Origin: Gammaproteobacteria bacterium | Lineage (GTDB): Bacteria > Pseudomonadota > Gammaproteobacteria > JAUZRS01 | Reading direction: 5' to 3' | Assembly: GCA_030950195.1 (NCBI GenBank) | Contig: JAUZRS010000050.1 | Location: 1-35,640 of the forward strand | DNA: 35,640 bases | Shown: piece by piece, positions 26,395 to 35,034 of the stretch | Layout of the letters: each line of letters starts with the position of its first letter | How positions within the stretch are numbered: the stretch's first letter is position 1 | Position numbers and translations under genes: made by a program | The notes under the pieces: model-generated | Told to the model about the DNA's origin: nothing | Databases searched by the model: none | Seen by the model: the letters and a program-made list of their open reading frames with translations, nothing else

Positions 26395-27876
26395 ATGGCT
26401 CAAACAATCAACACCAATGTCTCTTCACTCAATGCTCAGCGTAATTTGAATAAATCTCAATCCATGATGACCACCGCGATTCAGCGTTTGTCTTCTGGTT
26501 TGCGGATTAACAGTGCTAAAGATGATGCGGCAGGCATGGCCATCAGTACCCGTATGACAACCCAAATTGGCGGTTTATCGGTTGCGATGAGAAACGCCAA
26601 TGATGGCATCTCTATTGCGCAAACCGCTGAAGGGGCGATGGATGAGATGGGTAATATTTTAAATCGAATGCACGATCTTTCTGTGCAGGGTGCGAGTTAT
26701 AACAACAGCAACGATCGTGATTCTATGAACCAAGAGGTGACGCAGCTCAAAGATGAATTGAGTCGTATTACCAGTCAGACCCGTTACAACGGCCAGCAGC
26801 TTCTGACGGGGGGCTTCAGTGCCAATATTCAGGTGGGTGCTAAAACTGGCGAAACCATCAGTGTGGATGTTTCGAATCTCTCTCCTACGGGTATGGGGGT
26901 GGCTTCCAATTACGCCGATGTCTCTTCTCTGGGGTCAGCGGCTCTGGCGGATCGGATGCGCAATCAGTTTCAGGGGGCGGTGGCCTCTACCGATACCATT
27001 AACGGCGTGGCGGTAGGGTCTACCATCGCCACTAATACCAACTCTATTTCTAAAATTAATGCCATTAACAGTCAATCTTCAGCGCACGGAGTGGATGCTT
27101 TTGGTTATGGCAATGCCGCCATTAGCAGTGCGGATGTGACCGATGCTAACTTGGTGGCAGGTACGGGGTTAGTGGTGGCAACGGGGGAAGTTTCTGTTAA
27201 CGGCATCAGTATTGATGGTGCGACGGGTTTGACGGATTTGGTGGCGAATATCAATGCAAAATCAGGTCAGCACGGAGTGACAGCAGCAATTGATACAGGA
27301 GCAGCAGCGGATCAAAATCGTCTGGTGCTTTATAACACCTCGGGTTCTGCTGTTGAAATGAACGTCAACGGTGCTAATGCAGCAACAACCACGGGGTTTG
27401 CCGCAGGCACTACTTCTGTGGATGCAGGAGCGAACGGCTTGATGGTGTTGAATCAGGATTTGAACTCAACGGCGGTCAACTTTAGTACGGGTGTGGCATC
27501 AGAAGCGATGACAGGTGTGGCGAATGTTTTGGCAACGCCCGTGACCTACAACTTGACCAATGCGTCGGTCAGCGGTATGAACGTCAACAGTGCAGCAGAG
27601 TCCAGTTTGGCCATGTTGGCTTATGAAAAAGCCATTGATCATGTGAATACAGATCGTTCTGTGTTAGGTGCCAAAATGAACCGCTTTGATTCGTTGATTC
27701 GTAATTTGGATAACGTCAAAGAGAACATCTCTTCGGCACGTTCGCGGATTCAAGACACCGACTTTGCGGTTGAGACGGCCAACATGAGCAAGGCTAAAAT
27801 CTTGCAGCAAGCGGGGATGGCGATGGTCTCACAAGCCAATTCTTCCACACAGTCGGTGATGACGCTGTTGCGTTAA
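26395..27876 (+). CDS. fliC: Flagellin
   Basis: The filament subunit, exported and polymerised under the FliD cap. The 493-residue product has the conserved N-terminal D0/D1 (MAQTINTNVSSLNAQRNLNK, SSGLRINSAKDDAAGMAIS) and C-terminal D1/D0 (ENISSARSRIQDTDFAVETA, ending SVMTLLR). The central variable part (about 165-400) is rich in Ala, Thr, Asn and Gly and includes a Flagellin_IN-type stretch VSVNGISIDGATGLTDLVAN. It is driven by sigma-28 and closed by a strong terminator, so it is a single-gene unit. Only one flagellin gene is present in the window. Confidence 0.97.
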   Translation: MAQTINTNVSSLNAQRNLNKSQSMMTTAIQRLSSGLRINSAKDDAAGMAISTRMTTQIGGLSVAMRNANDGISIAQTAEGAMDEMGNILNRMHDLSVQGASYNNSNDRDSMNQEVTQLKDELSRITSQTRYNGQQLLTGGFSANIQVGAKTGETISVDVSNLSPTGMGVASNYADVSSLGSAALADRMRNQFQGAVASTDTINGVAVGSTIATNTNSISKINAINSQSSAHGVDAFGYGNAAISSADVTDANLVAGTGLVVATGEVSVNGISIDGATGLTDLVANINAKSGQHGVTAAIDTGAAADQNRLVLYNTSGSAVEMNVNGANAATTTGFAAGTTSVDAGANGLMVLNQDLNSTAVNFSTGVASEAMTGVANVLATPVTYNLTNASVSGMNVNSAAESSLAMLAYEKAIDHVNTDRSVLGAKMNRFDSLIRNLDNVKENISSARSRIQDTDFAVETANMSKAKILQQAGMAMVSQANSSTQSVMTLLR

Positions 27877-27895
27877 TCTGCGTTTATATTCCATC

Positions 27896-27925
27896 AATGA
27901 CCCATATTTTTGGGTCATTTTTTTT
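27896..27925 (+). terminator. Rho-independent terminator of fliC
   Basis: AATGACCCA (27896-27904) pairs perfectly with TGGGTCATT (27911-27919) around a six-base loop, followed by a T-tract to 27925. It isolates fliC from the fliD unit. Confidence 0.92.
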
Positions 27926-27939
27926 GCCATTTGATTTGA

Positions 27940-27955
27940 TGGCAAATTTTTTGCA
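27940..27955 (+). promoter_or_regulatory. Sigma-54 promoter of fliD-fliS-fliT
   Basis: TGGCAAATTTTTTGCA matches TGGCAN-N5-TTGCA at every key position. It sits directly after the fliC terminator, with an expected start near 27966, about 35 bases before the fliD ATG. Confidence 0.8.
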
Positions 27956-27999
27956 CTTGTTAAGGGGCATACGGAATGGTTTATGAATAGGTGTTTGTT

Positions 28000-29364
28000 A
28001 TGTTGAGTTCGACGGGAATTGGGTCTGGATTAGATGTGCCGAATATCATCGGTAAGTTGATGGAGGTGGAGCGGCTGCCTTTGGTGAAATTACAAAATCG
28101 TCAAGGGGGAATGCAATCTAAAATAAGTTCCTTTGGTATGTTAAAAAGCATGATGTCTAATTTTAATGATGCATTGACTAAATTCTCTGATACCAGCAAG
28201 ATTAAAGCACACTCCACACAAAGTTCAAATGAGGCTGTTTTAACCTCAGCCATCAGCAGCAGTGCCACTCCATCTGTTTCAAAATACAGTGTTGATGTTA
28301 TTTCCTTAGCACAGTCGCATAAAATTTCTTCCCCTCTATTTCTTAATGCAACGGATCCAGTAGGTGAAGGTACTTTGACGCTCAGTGTGGCGGGGAAAAC
28401 CTTTGATTTTAATTTGGCTGCAAATAATAACTCTTTAAATGACGTTCGTGATGGTTTAAACAAACGCCTCAACGCAGAGGGTATTCGCGCCAATATAATC
28501 AATGTCAATGGCGGTAGTCACTTGATGATTTCAACGCAGAATACGGGGGTAAATAACGCCATAAAAATGACGGTGAGTGCTGATGTTGATGGTAATAATC
28601 AAGATCTTAACGGACTCTCTCGGCTTGTTTTTGACCCCTTGGGTACAAAAAACATGAGTGAAATATCTACGGCTCTGGATGCTGAAGTGAAGGTGGATGG
28701 CTTTGTGGTAAGTTCGGCCTCCAATACATTGGATAAAACCATTCCAGGTGTTCGCCTTGAGCTTAAAAGTGTGGGTAGCTCGAATTTGACGGTGAACAGT
28801 GATGATTCGGATTTTAAAACAGCCGTCTCTGATGTGGTCTCTTCGTATAATAGTTTGCAAGATATTTTGGTTGGTTTTAAATCTGGGCAATTAAAAGGAG
28901 AAGCCATGCTATCCTCTATTGAACAAAAATTACGCAGTGTTTTTGCGGGTGAAAATAAGGCTGTTAAAGGCATGAGTGCTTATAAAATGGGCATTGAATT
29001 TGATCGTTATGGGAAGATGTCCTTTAATGATGCTCGTTTTAATACTCTTTCTAGTGTAGATAAAAGTCAGTCGTTGGATTTTTTGTCCCTGCCAAAGAGC
29101 GGTATGGCAGTGCAGTTAGGTGAGGTGATGGATCTTTATGTTGGGGCGAAGGGCTTTATTGATTCTGTTACAACAGGATTGAACAGTCAGGTGCGTTATA
29201 TGGATTCCAGTATTGAGAGTATGAATCGGCGCTTGGTGAGTCGTGAAATCACCATGACAAAACAGTTTACGGCTCTGGATACTTTGATTGCGAATATGGA
29301 TGCCACCAGTGGTTTTTTAACTCAGCAGTTAGAGAGTATGCAGGCGATGGATACAAAAAAATAA
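28000..29364 (+). CDS. fliD: Filament cap protein FliD (HAP2)
   Basis: The cap at the filament tip that folds flagellin into place. The 454-residue product starts MLSSTGIGSGLDVPNIIGKL with MEVERLPLVKLQNRQ, carries the central VTISLAQSHK-like region (VDVISLAQSHKISS) and a Flagellin_IN-like part, and ends with coiled helices DSSIESMNRRLVSREITMTK. ATG 28000 matches the family start; an in-frame GTG at 27991 would add three residues. It is followed by fliS after 22 bases. Confidence 0.95.
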   Translation: MLSSTGIGSGLDVPNIIGKLMEVERLPLVKLQNRQGGMQSKISSFGMLKSMMSNFNDALTKFSDTSKIKAHSTQSSNEAVLTSAISSSATPSVSKYSVDVISLAQSHKISSPLFLNATDPVGEGTLTLSVAGKTFDFNLAANNNSLNDVRDGLNKRLNAEGIRANIINVNGGSHLMISTQNTGVNNAIKMTVSADVDGNNQDLNGLSRLVFDPLGTKNMSEISTALDAEVKVDGFVVSSASNTLDKTIPGVRLELKSVGSSNLTVNSDDSDFKTAVSDVVSSYNSLQDILVGFKSGQLKGEAMLSSIEQKLRSVFAGENKAVKGMSAYKMGIEFDRYGKMSFNDARFNTLSSVDKSQSLDFLSLPKSGMAVQLGEVMDLYVGAKGFIDSVTTGLNSQVRYMDSSIESMNRRLVSREITMTKQFTALDTLIANMDATSGFLTQQLESMQAMDTKK

Positions 29365-29386
29365 GCCATTTTTTAGAGGATAGATG

Positions 29387-29761
29387 ATGCGTGGATCAGC
29401 GGAAAAGATGTATAACAGGGTGGGTTTGTATGGCGAAATTGAACAGGCAAACCCACACAAGTTGATTTCCATGTTGTATGAAGGGGCGCTGAAGCGGATT
29501 GTGATGGCCAAAAAAGAGTTGGCCCTGAAGAACGTTGCTGAAAAAGGCGTTCTTTTGGGGCAAGCGATGATGATTGTGGCTAATTTAAAATCCTCGTTAA
29601 ACATGGAGCAGGGCGGTGATATTTCGATTCATTTGACCGATCTGTATGATTATATTGAAACGCTATTATTGAAAGCTAACTTTAATAATGATGCTGAGAT
29701 GTTGGATGAGGTGATGAATTTATTGCTGGAAATAAAAGGGGCTTGGGATCAAATTGCCTGA
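29387..29761 (+). CDS. fliS: Flagellin export chaperone FliS
   Basis: Binds the flagellin C terminus in the cytoplasm and prevents early polymerisation. The 124-residue product is helical and carries the FliS block ANPHKLISMLYEGALKRIVMAK and the GDISIHLTDLYDYIE segment. Of two adjacent ATGs (29384 and 29387) the second is six bases from AGGA and is preferred. Its end overlaps the fliT start. Confidence 0.95.
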   Translation: MRGSAEKMYNRVGLYGEIEQANPHKLISMLYEGALKRIVMAKKELALKNVAEKGVLLGQAMMIVANLKSSLNMEQGGDISIHLTDLYDYIETLLLKANFNNDAEMLDEVMNLLLEIKGAWDQIA

Positions 29762-30089
29762 TCATGATGTTAGTTTGAGTGAAGAGGGCGAACTTGTGCC
29801 GCGCATCGCTTCTTTGTGTCAGGAGGTTTCTGTTCTGATTGAACAACAGGCTTGGCAAGAACTTATTTTACGAGACCAAGAGTTGCTGCTGCTGATTCAG
29901 CGCGTTTTTGATGGTTCATTGCAATACCGTTTGCAAACAGAACAGATTGAGTCTTTGCACGCTTGTTTGCAGGTGTTGCTGTCTGGCATCGAAAGAGCCA
30001 AATTGGCACGAAGTCATGTAACGGAACAATTTTCAAAATCAAAACAAGCGCGTTCCGCAGCAGCGGCTTACGACAGGTGTAAAAAATAA
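29754..30089 (+). CDS. fliT: FliT-like flagellar export chaperone
   Basis: Positioned exactly where fliT lies in related clusters, overlapping the end of fliS by eight bases. The 111-residue product is helical and charged, with a Gln/Leu-rich amphipathic region (WQELILRDQELLLLIQRVFD), as expected for a chaperone of FliD. The start appears to be a TTG (29754), as no ATG is available; a GTG further in is also possible. FliT proteins diverge strongly, so the name rests mainly on position and size. Confidence 0.75.
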   Translation: MPDHDVSLSEEGELVPRIASLCQEVSVLIEQQAWQELILRDQELLLLIQRVFDGSLQYRLQTEQIESLHACLQVLLSGIERAKLARSHVTEQFSKSKQARSAAAAYDRCKK

Positions 30090-30183
30090 TCCCTATCTTA
30101 TCTCTTCGGTTAAGAGTTCAATCATCTTCTCAGATTAGAATGGCGTGTTTGGCCTGAAAATTGATTGAGTCTAAACATCTGCG

Positions 30184-30214
30184 TTGTTTTTCCTAGGATT
30201 TGTTTTTCTTAGGA
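30184..30214 (+). repeat. Tandem 15-base direct repeat in the fleQ leader region
   Basis: TTGTTTTTCCTAGGA (30184-30198) and TTGTTTTTCTTAGGA (30200-30214) differ at one base and are spaced 16 bases apart. They lie about 90-120 bases upstream of the fleQ ATG. They could be a regulator-binding pair; no function is known. Confidence 0.6.
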
Positions 30215-30239
30215 GATTAGTTAATAATGCCTGTCATTC

Positions 30240-30256
30240 GAGCCTTTGTAAGGCTC
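30240..30256 (+). other. Perfect hairpin in the fleQ leader
   Basis: GAGCCTT (30240-30246) and AAGGCTC (30250-30256) pair around TGT. No T-tract follows, so it does not look like a terminator. It would lie in the 5' untranslated RNA or the promoter region of fleQ. Confidence 0.5.
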
Positions 30257-30302
30257 TCCCGTATTTGAACCAAGCTTCACATATCGAAGGAATGGGTGCT
30301 TT

Positions 30303-31769
30303 ATGTCTGAAAAAAATGCGTCAATCCCAAGCAAGATATTGATTTTAGACGAAAATTTAGATCGATCTGCTGCGTTAGCAACGGTGTTAACCTTTTTAGA
30401 CTACGAGCCGAAAGTGATTTCTGATGCCACGTTAGTCAAAAATATGGCGCTGGGTGAGGATTATTTGGCGGTGTTTGTTGCTTATGATGAATTCTCATTG
30501 CAGGAATTGGAACCAGTGAGTGCTGACAAGAACTGTCCCCCCTTTATTCTGTTAGCAGAAGAAGGTGAGATGGAGCGGCGACGAGAAAAACTGGGGAAAC
30601 GTTATTTAACCCAGGCTAAACATGGTTTGAAATACGAAGCCTTAAACGATTTGATGCATCGAGCTGAGCTGTTTTGTCGCAAAGAGCAGCAGCCACTGGA
30701 CGATGAAAAGAGGTCGAAAGAGCGTTCTTTGGAGCTGTTCCGCAGCATGGTGGGCAACAGTCGTGGCATTGTTGCGGTGCGTAAAATGATCGAACAGGTG
30801 GCGGACACCGAAGCCACGGTGATGATTTTGGGCGCTTCCGGTACCGGTAAAGAGGTGGCGGCGCGCAACATCCATTACATTTCTTCTCGGCGAAATGGCC
30901 CCTTTGTGCCGATCAACTGTGGCGCGATTCCCGCAGAGCTGTTGGAAAGTGAGCTGTTTGGGCATGAAAAAGGCGCGTTCACTGGTGCCATCAGCACTCG
31001 TCAAGGGCGATTTGAAATGGCCGAAGGTGGCACTCTGTTTCTGGACGAGATTGGTGATATGCCGCTCAATATGCAGGTGAAGCTGCTGCGGGTGTTGCAA
31101 GAGCGCTGTTTTGAGCGGGTGGGCAGCAATAAAAGCATCAAAACCAATGTGCGTATTGTGACCGCCACTCATCGCAATTTAAGTGAGTTGATTGCAGCAG
31201 GAAATTTTCGAGAAGACCTCTATTACCGTTTGAACGTTTTCCCCATTGATATGCCGAGTTTGGCCGAGCGTATTGATGACCTGCCGTTATTGATCCAAGA
31301 GTTGATTGCGCGCATGGAACATGAATTCCATAATTCGGTGCGTTTGACCCCCGCAGCGGTGACGGCGTTGTGTCACTACTCGTGGCCAGGCAATGTGCGT
31401 GAATTGGCTAATTTAATGGAGCGTATGGCCATTTTGCACCCCTACGGTGTGGTTGATGTGCGTGATTTGCCCGAAAAATACGTACCGGATGATTTGGATA
31501 TAAAAAGCCTGCAAATTCTGCCTGACATTCAGCCTGCTTTACACATGGCAGAACAGGTTGTGGTTGAGAGTCAGGCGGTGCGTCTGCCGAGCAGTGGCAT
31601 GGATCTGAAAAAGTACATGGCGAAAATTGAAGTGGATCTGATTCAGCAGGCACTGGAGGATTCAATGGGTGTGGTTGCCCATGCGGCCAAGCTGCTAACC
31701 GTGCGGCGCACCACACTGGTCGAGCGGATGAGAAAGTACGGCATTAGCCGTCGAGAGGAAGCGTCATAA
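30303..31769 (+). CDS. fleQ: Sigma-54-dependent flagellar master regulator FleQ
   Basis: An AAA+ activator of sigma-54 flagellar promoters. The 488-residue product has an N-terminal receiver-like FleQ domain (about 10-125) without a clear phospho-acceptor pattern. The AAA+ core has Walker A GASGTGKE (177-184), the sigma-54-contact loop GAFTGA (224-229) and Walker [10 protein letters not shown] (244-252). A Fis-type helix-turn-helix lies at the C terminus ([23 protein letters not shown]). The LFRS motif (145-148) and the Arg-Asn pair (188-189) that bind cyclic di-GMP in Pseudomonas aeruginosa FleQ are conserved. It probably drives the sigma-54 sites listed here. fleS and fleR do not follow; fliE does. 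Confidence 0.95.
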   Translation: MSEKNASIPSKILILDENLDRSAALATVLTFLDYEPKVISDATLVKNMALGEDYLAVFVAYDEFSLQELEPVSADKNCPPFILLAEEGEMERRREKLGKRYLTQAKHGLKYEALNDLMHRAELFCRKEQQPLDDEKRSKERSLELFRSMVGNSRGIVAVRKMIEQVADTEATVMILGASGTGKEVAARNIHYISSRRNGPFVPINCGAIPAELLESELFGHEKGAFTGAISTRQGRFEMAEGGTLFLDEIGDMPLNMQVKLLRVLQERCFERVGSNKSIKTNVRIVTATHRNLSELIAAGNFREDLYYRLNVFPIDMPSLAERIDDLPLLIQELIARMEHEFHNSVRLTPAAVTALCHYSWPGNVRELANLMERMAILHPYGVVDVRDLPEKYVPDDLDIKSLQILPDIQPALHMAEQVVVESQAVRLPSSGMDLKKYMAKIEVDLIQQALEDSMGVVAHAAKLLTVRRTTLVERMRKYGISRREEAS

Positions 31770-31827
31770 AGCGGTTTTCTGCTTATCTGGTCTAGGTAAG
31801 CTACTGTTACATAGGTGTATTTTTTAT

Positions 31828-31843
31828 TGGCACTGATTCTGCA
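31828..31843 (+). promoter_or_regulatory. Sigma-54 promoter of the fliE-fliF-fliG-fliH operon
   Basis: TGGCACTGATTCTGCA matches TGGCAC-N5-YTGCA with no key mismatch and is the best sigma-54 site in the window. The expected start near 31854 gives a leader of about 118 bases before fliE, unusually long beside the other sigma-54 units here. Confidence 0.87.
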
Positions 31844-31971
31844 TCAATATCGATTGTGTTTAACGGTCGATGAGCATTGCTATCTTCTCCTCCTGTTATC
31901 ACCTTAACGACCCTTTAACTTTTTTCTAGAGGGTTTTCTTCGCTGTTATTTGATATTTTTCGAGGTTACTC

Positions 31972-32274
31972 ATGTCTGAAATTAATCCAATACAGAGCAT
32001 CAATCTGAATGTGAATTCCAACAGTGAGCTGTTAGAAAAACAGGCTACTGGCATTGATTTTTATAAATTGGTGCAAGAGCAGATTGGCCAAGTAAACCAT
32101 TTGCAGAAAGAGTCTGGCTCGTTAGCGGATAAATTTGAGCGTGGTATTGAGGGTGTGGGTCTGGCTGAAGTGATGGTGGCTGGACAAAAATCAACGGTGG
32201 CGTTTCAAGCACTGTTGCAAGTTCGGAATAAAGCCTTATCGGCTTACCAAGATATTATGAACATGCCGGTCTGA
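31972..32274 (+). CDS. fliE: Flagellar hook-basal body junction protein FliE
   Basis: Joins the MS ring to the rod and is among the first exported subunits. The 100-residue product has a variable N terminus and the conserved C-terminal half GVGLAEVMVAGQKSTVAFQA followed by LLQVRNKALSAYQDIMNMPV, the hallmark of FliE. GAGG lies about seven bases upstream of the ATG. It is first in the fliEFGH operon. Confidence 0.97.
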   Translation: MSEINPIQSINLNVNSNSELLEKQATGIDFYKLVQEQIGQVNHLQKESGSLADKFERGIEGVGLAEVMVAGQKSTVAFQALLQVRNKALSAYQDIMNMPV

Positions 32275-32286
32275 GTGTTGTTATAG

Positions 32287-34020
32287 ATGCCTGCCTTAGA
32301 TCAAACGGTGGTTCTTGAGGGTGCAACGGCTCTTGCTGGCAATCATGGTTCAGCAGATAAAGGTTTTGTTGCGACAGTTGAGCGTGTTTCAGAATCGGTG
32401 GCGATTAAAAAAGTTGGTTTATTGATCGCGCTTGCTTTGGCCATTGCCATCGGGGTGGTGGTGGCTTTATGGACTGTCGAGCCGCGTTATCAGGCGCTGT
32501 TTACCCAATTGGCCGATGCGGATACCTCGGCCATTATGCAGTCGTTGCAAAGCAGTCAAATAGAGTATCGGATTGATCCAGCAACGGGTAATCTTTTGGT
32601 GCCAACGGCTAAAATTAGAGAGATTAAATTAAATTTAGCTACTCAAGGTTTACCGCAAGGCAAAGCCAATGGTCTGGAGATGTTGCAAAAAGACCAAAGT
32701 TTGAGCACCAGTCAATTTATTGAATCAGCGCGTTACAAACACGCTTTGGAAATTGAGCTGGCTCGTTCTGTTTCATCCTTGCTGGGGGTGGAAAGTGCGC
32801 GAGTGCATTTGGCCATCAACAAACAATCGGTGTTTGTTAGAAAAAAAATTAAACCAACGGCTTCGGTATTAGTAAAGCTGTATCAGGGGCGTTCGCTGGA
32901 GTCCTCACAAGTGAGTGCTATTGTGCATCTGGTGGCATCCAGTATTGCTTATTTGGAACCATCGCAGGTTACGGTGATTGATCAATACGGCACTTTGTTA
33001 ACCAACAATGGCGGCAACAGCGATCTCTCTTTAACGGGCAAACAGTTTGATTACAGTAAAAAAGTTGAGGACTCTTTTGCACAACGAATTTTGGGTATTT
33101 TGGAACCGATGGTGGGTATGGGGCGTGTGCGCGCTCAGGTGAGTGTGGCGGTTGATTTCTCCAGCAGCGAAAGCAGTAAAGAGCAGTTCGATCCAAAACA
33201 GAGGGCGCTGCGTAGCGAGCAGGTGTCTGATCAGCGCAATGGGGCAAACCAGCCAATGGGCATTCCTGGGGCGTTGAGTAATCAGCCCCCAGGAGAGGGA
33301 AGCACTGATAAAAAAGCGTTTGATGAAGTGCAAGGTGAGGGTAATCGGACTCACAGTGCGACGCGTAATTTTGAAGTGGATAAACAGATCAGTCGTACTC
33401 AGCACGCCTCTGGTACATTGACCCGTTTAACCGCTGCGGTCATTATTGATGAACCAACGGTGCTGGATAAAGAGGGCAATTCTCAGCCATCGGCTTATGA
33501 TCAGCAGCAGTTGGATAAATTTACTGCTCTGGTTAAAGAGGCGATTGGTTTTAGCAAAGAGCGTGGTGACAGCGTTTTGGTGCTGAGTTCCTCATTCCAT
33601 AAAGAGGAGATTGAAGTTATTCCAGAATTGCCCATTTGGAAGGAGGTTTGGCTGCAAGAGTTGATTAAACAGGTTTTATCCGGACTCTTTCTGTTAATCG
33701 TTATGTTGTTAATCGTGCGGCCACTGATTAAAGCGGTTTCCCACAGTCAGAAGTTGGCTGAGTTAAAGCAGAAGCAGCAACTCACCGCGCAGAAAAACCA
33801 AGTAGAGGCACGAAAGAAAAGCAAATCTGAGGGCATTGAGGGAGAGTTGACCGAGGGTGAGGTGATACTCAGTGGCGATGAAAAATTGACGGCTCTGTTG
33901 ACGGATAAATCTCAAGCAGGGTATGAGAAAAAAATAGAGTATGCACGGGAGTTGGTGGCGGAAGATCCTAAAAAAGTAGCCAATATGGTTAAAGGGTGGT
34001 TGGAGGTTGATGAAAGCTGA
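32287..34020 (+). CDS. fliF: Flagellar MS-ring protein FliF
   Basis: Forms the MS ring in the inner membrane, the base for the switch and export gate. The 577-residue product has two transmembrane segments (about 41-62 and 458-480) flanking a large periplasmic region. That region has the ring-building motifs (VEPRYQALFTQLADADTS, LALEIELARSVSSLLGVESARVHLAINKQSVF-like stretch read as ALEIELARSVSSLL) and a Gln/Ser/Gly-rich linker. The cytoplasmic tail ends KKVANMVKGWLEVDES, the FliG-binding part. No clear ribosome-binding site precedes ATG 32287, 12 bases after fliE, so coupling to fliE translation is likely. Confidence 0.97.
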   Translation: MPALDQTVVLEGATALAGNHGSADKGFVATVERVSESVAIKKVGLLIALALAIAIGVVVALWTVEPRYQALFTQLADADTSAIMQSLQSSQIEYRIDPATGNLLVPTAKIREIKLNLATQGLPQGKANGLEMLQKDQSLSTSQFIESARYKHALEIELARSVSSLLGVESARVHLAINKQSVFVRKKIKPTASVLVKLYQGRSLESSQVSAIVHLVASSIAYLEPSQVTVIDQYGTLLTNNGGNSDLSLTGKQFDYSKKVEDSFAQRILGILEPMVGMGRVRAQVSVAVDFSSSESSKEQFDPKQRALRSEQVSDQRNGANQPMGIPGALSNQPPGEGSTDKKAFDEVQGEGNRTHSATRNFEVDKQISRTQHASGTLTRLTAAVIIDEPTVLDKEGNSQPSAYDQQQLDKFTALVKEAIGFSKERGDSVLVLSSSFHKEEIEVIPELPIWKEVWLQELIKQVLSGLFLLIVMLLIVRPLIKAVSHSQKLAELKQKQQLTAQKNQVEARKKSKSEGIEGELTEGEVILSGDEKLTALLTDKSQAGYEKKIEYARELVAEDPKKVANMVKGWLEVDES

Positions 34021-35017
34021 AGAGGGTGAAGGCTTAAGCGGTGCAGAACGTTCGGCGGTTCTGCTGATGATTTTAGGTGAGAGTGAGGCCTCGGAGGTAT
34101 TAACTCACATGAACCCAAAAGAGGTACAGAGTATTGGTTCGTGTATGAGTGCAATGAGCAATATTACTCGCGATAAAGTAGAGAAGGTTTTAGATGAATT
34201 TTTAACAGATTTGAAGAACCAGACCGCTCTAGGCATCGGTTCAAATGATTATGTGAGAAGCGTGTTAACCAAAGCCTTGGGTGAGGATAAAGCCGGTAAC
34301 GTAATTGATCGCATTATGTTAGGTGGTAATAGCCAAGGTTTGGAAGCCTTAAAATGGATGGAGCCGCGAGAAGTGGCGGAAGTGATTCGTCTGGAGCACC
34401 CGCAAATCATTGCTATCGTGCTCTCTTATCTTGACAGTGATCAATCGGCACAGATTCTTAAATGGTTGCCGGAGAGAGCACGCCCCGATGTGTTGATGAG
34501 AATTGCGACATTGGACGGCATCCCCCCTTCGGCATTAAAAGAGCTGGATATTATTTTTGAAAAATACCTCTCTACCGAAGGCACAATGAAATCAGCCAAT
34601 GTGGGAGGGATTAAATCTGCCGCAGAAATCTTGAACTTGGTTGATTCCTCATTGGAGTCGGAGATCATTGAATCTGTAAAAGAGCTTGATCAAGAGTTGG
34701 GCGATGATATTGAAGACTTGATGTTTGTTTTTGAGAATTTAATTGATGTGGACAGCAGCGCTATTCAAGCCTTGATGCGTGACATCAGTACCGATGTGTT
34801 AGTCAGTGCCTTGAAAGGCGCGGATGAAAATTTAAGAGACAAGTTCTTGAGTAACATGTCAAAACGCGCCTCGACCTTGCTGTTGGAAGATATGGAGGCC
34901 AAAGGACCGATGAAATTGAGTGACGTTGAAGCAGCACAAAAAGAGATTTTGGGCATTGCGCGTCAAAAAGAGCAAAACGGCGAGATTGTGTTGAGTGCGG
35001 GAGATGAGTTTGTTTAG
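34010..35017 (+). CDS. fliG: Flagellar motor switch protein FliG
   Basis: A rotor protein that contacts the stator and sets rotation direction. The 335-residue product begins GLSGAERSAVLLMILGESEA, contains the middle-domain motif EHPQIIAIVLSYLD and LPERARPDVLMRIATLDGI, and has a C-terminal domain with the charged torque helix (VSALKGADENLRDKFLSNMS). ATG 34010 overlaps the end of fliF by 11 bases; GGAGG lies only three bases away, which is short, but no better in-frame start exists nearby. Confidence 0.97.
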   Translation: MKAEEGEGLSGAERSAVLLMILGESEASEVLTHMNPKEVQSIGSCMSAMSNITRDKVEKVLDEFLTDLKNQTALGIGSNDYVRSVLTKALGEDKAGNVIDRIMLGGNSQGLEALKWMEPREVAEVIRLEHPQIIAIVLSYLDSDQSAQILKWLPERARPDVLMRIATLDGIPPSALKELDIIFEKYLSTEGTMKSANVGGIKSAAEILNLVDSSLESEIIESVKELDQELGDDIEDLMFVFENLIDVDSSAIQALMRDISTDVLVSALKGADENLRDKFLSNMSKRASTLLLEDMEAKGPMKLSDVEAAQKEILGIARQKEQNGEIVLSAGDEFV

Positions 35018-35034
35018 CGAGAGAGAGTTCTAAA

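Noticed and set aside
30155-30170. Sigma-54-like TGGCCTGAAAATTGA before fleQ
   Set aside because: The -12 GC dinucleotide is replaced by GA, the most damaging change in such an element.
31908-31940. ACCCT...AGGGT inverted repeat in the fliE leader
   Set aside because: The stem is only five bases with a long loop, and it lies downstream of the fliE promoter where a terminator would make little sense.
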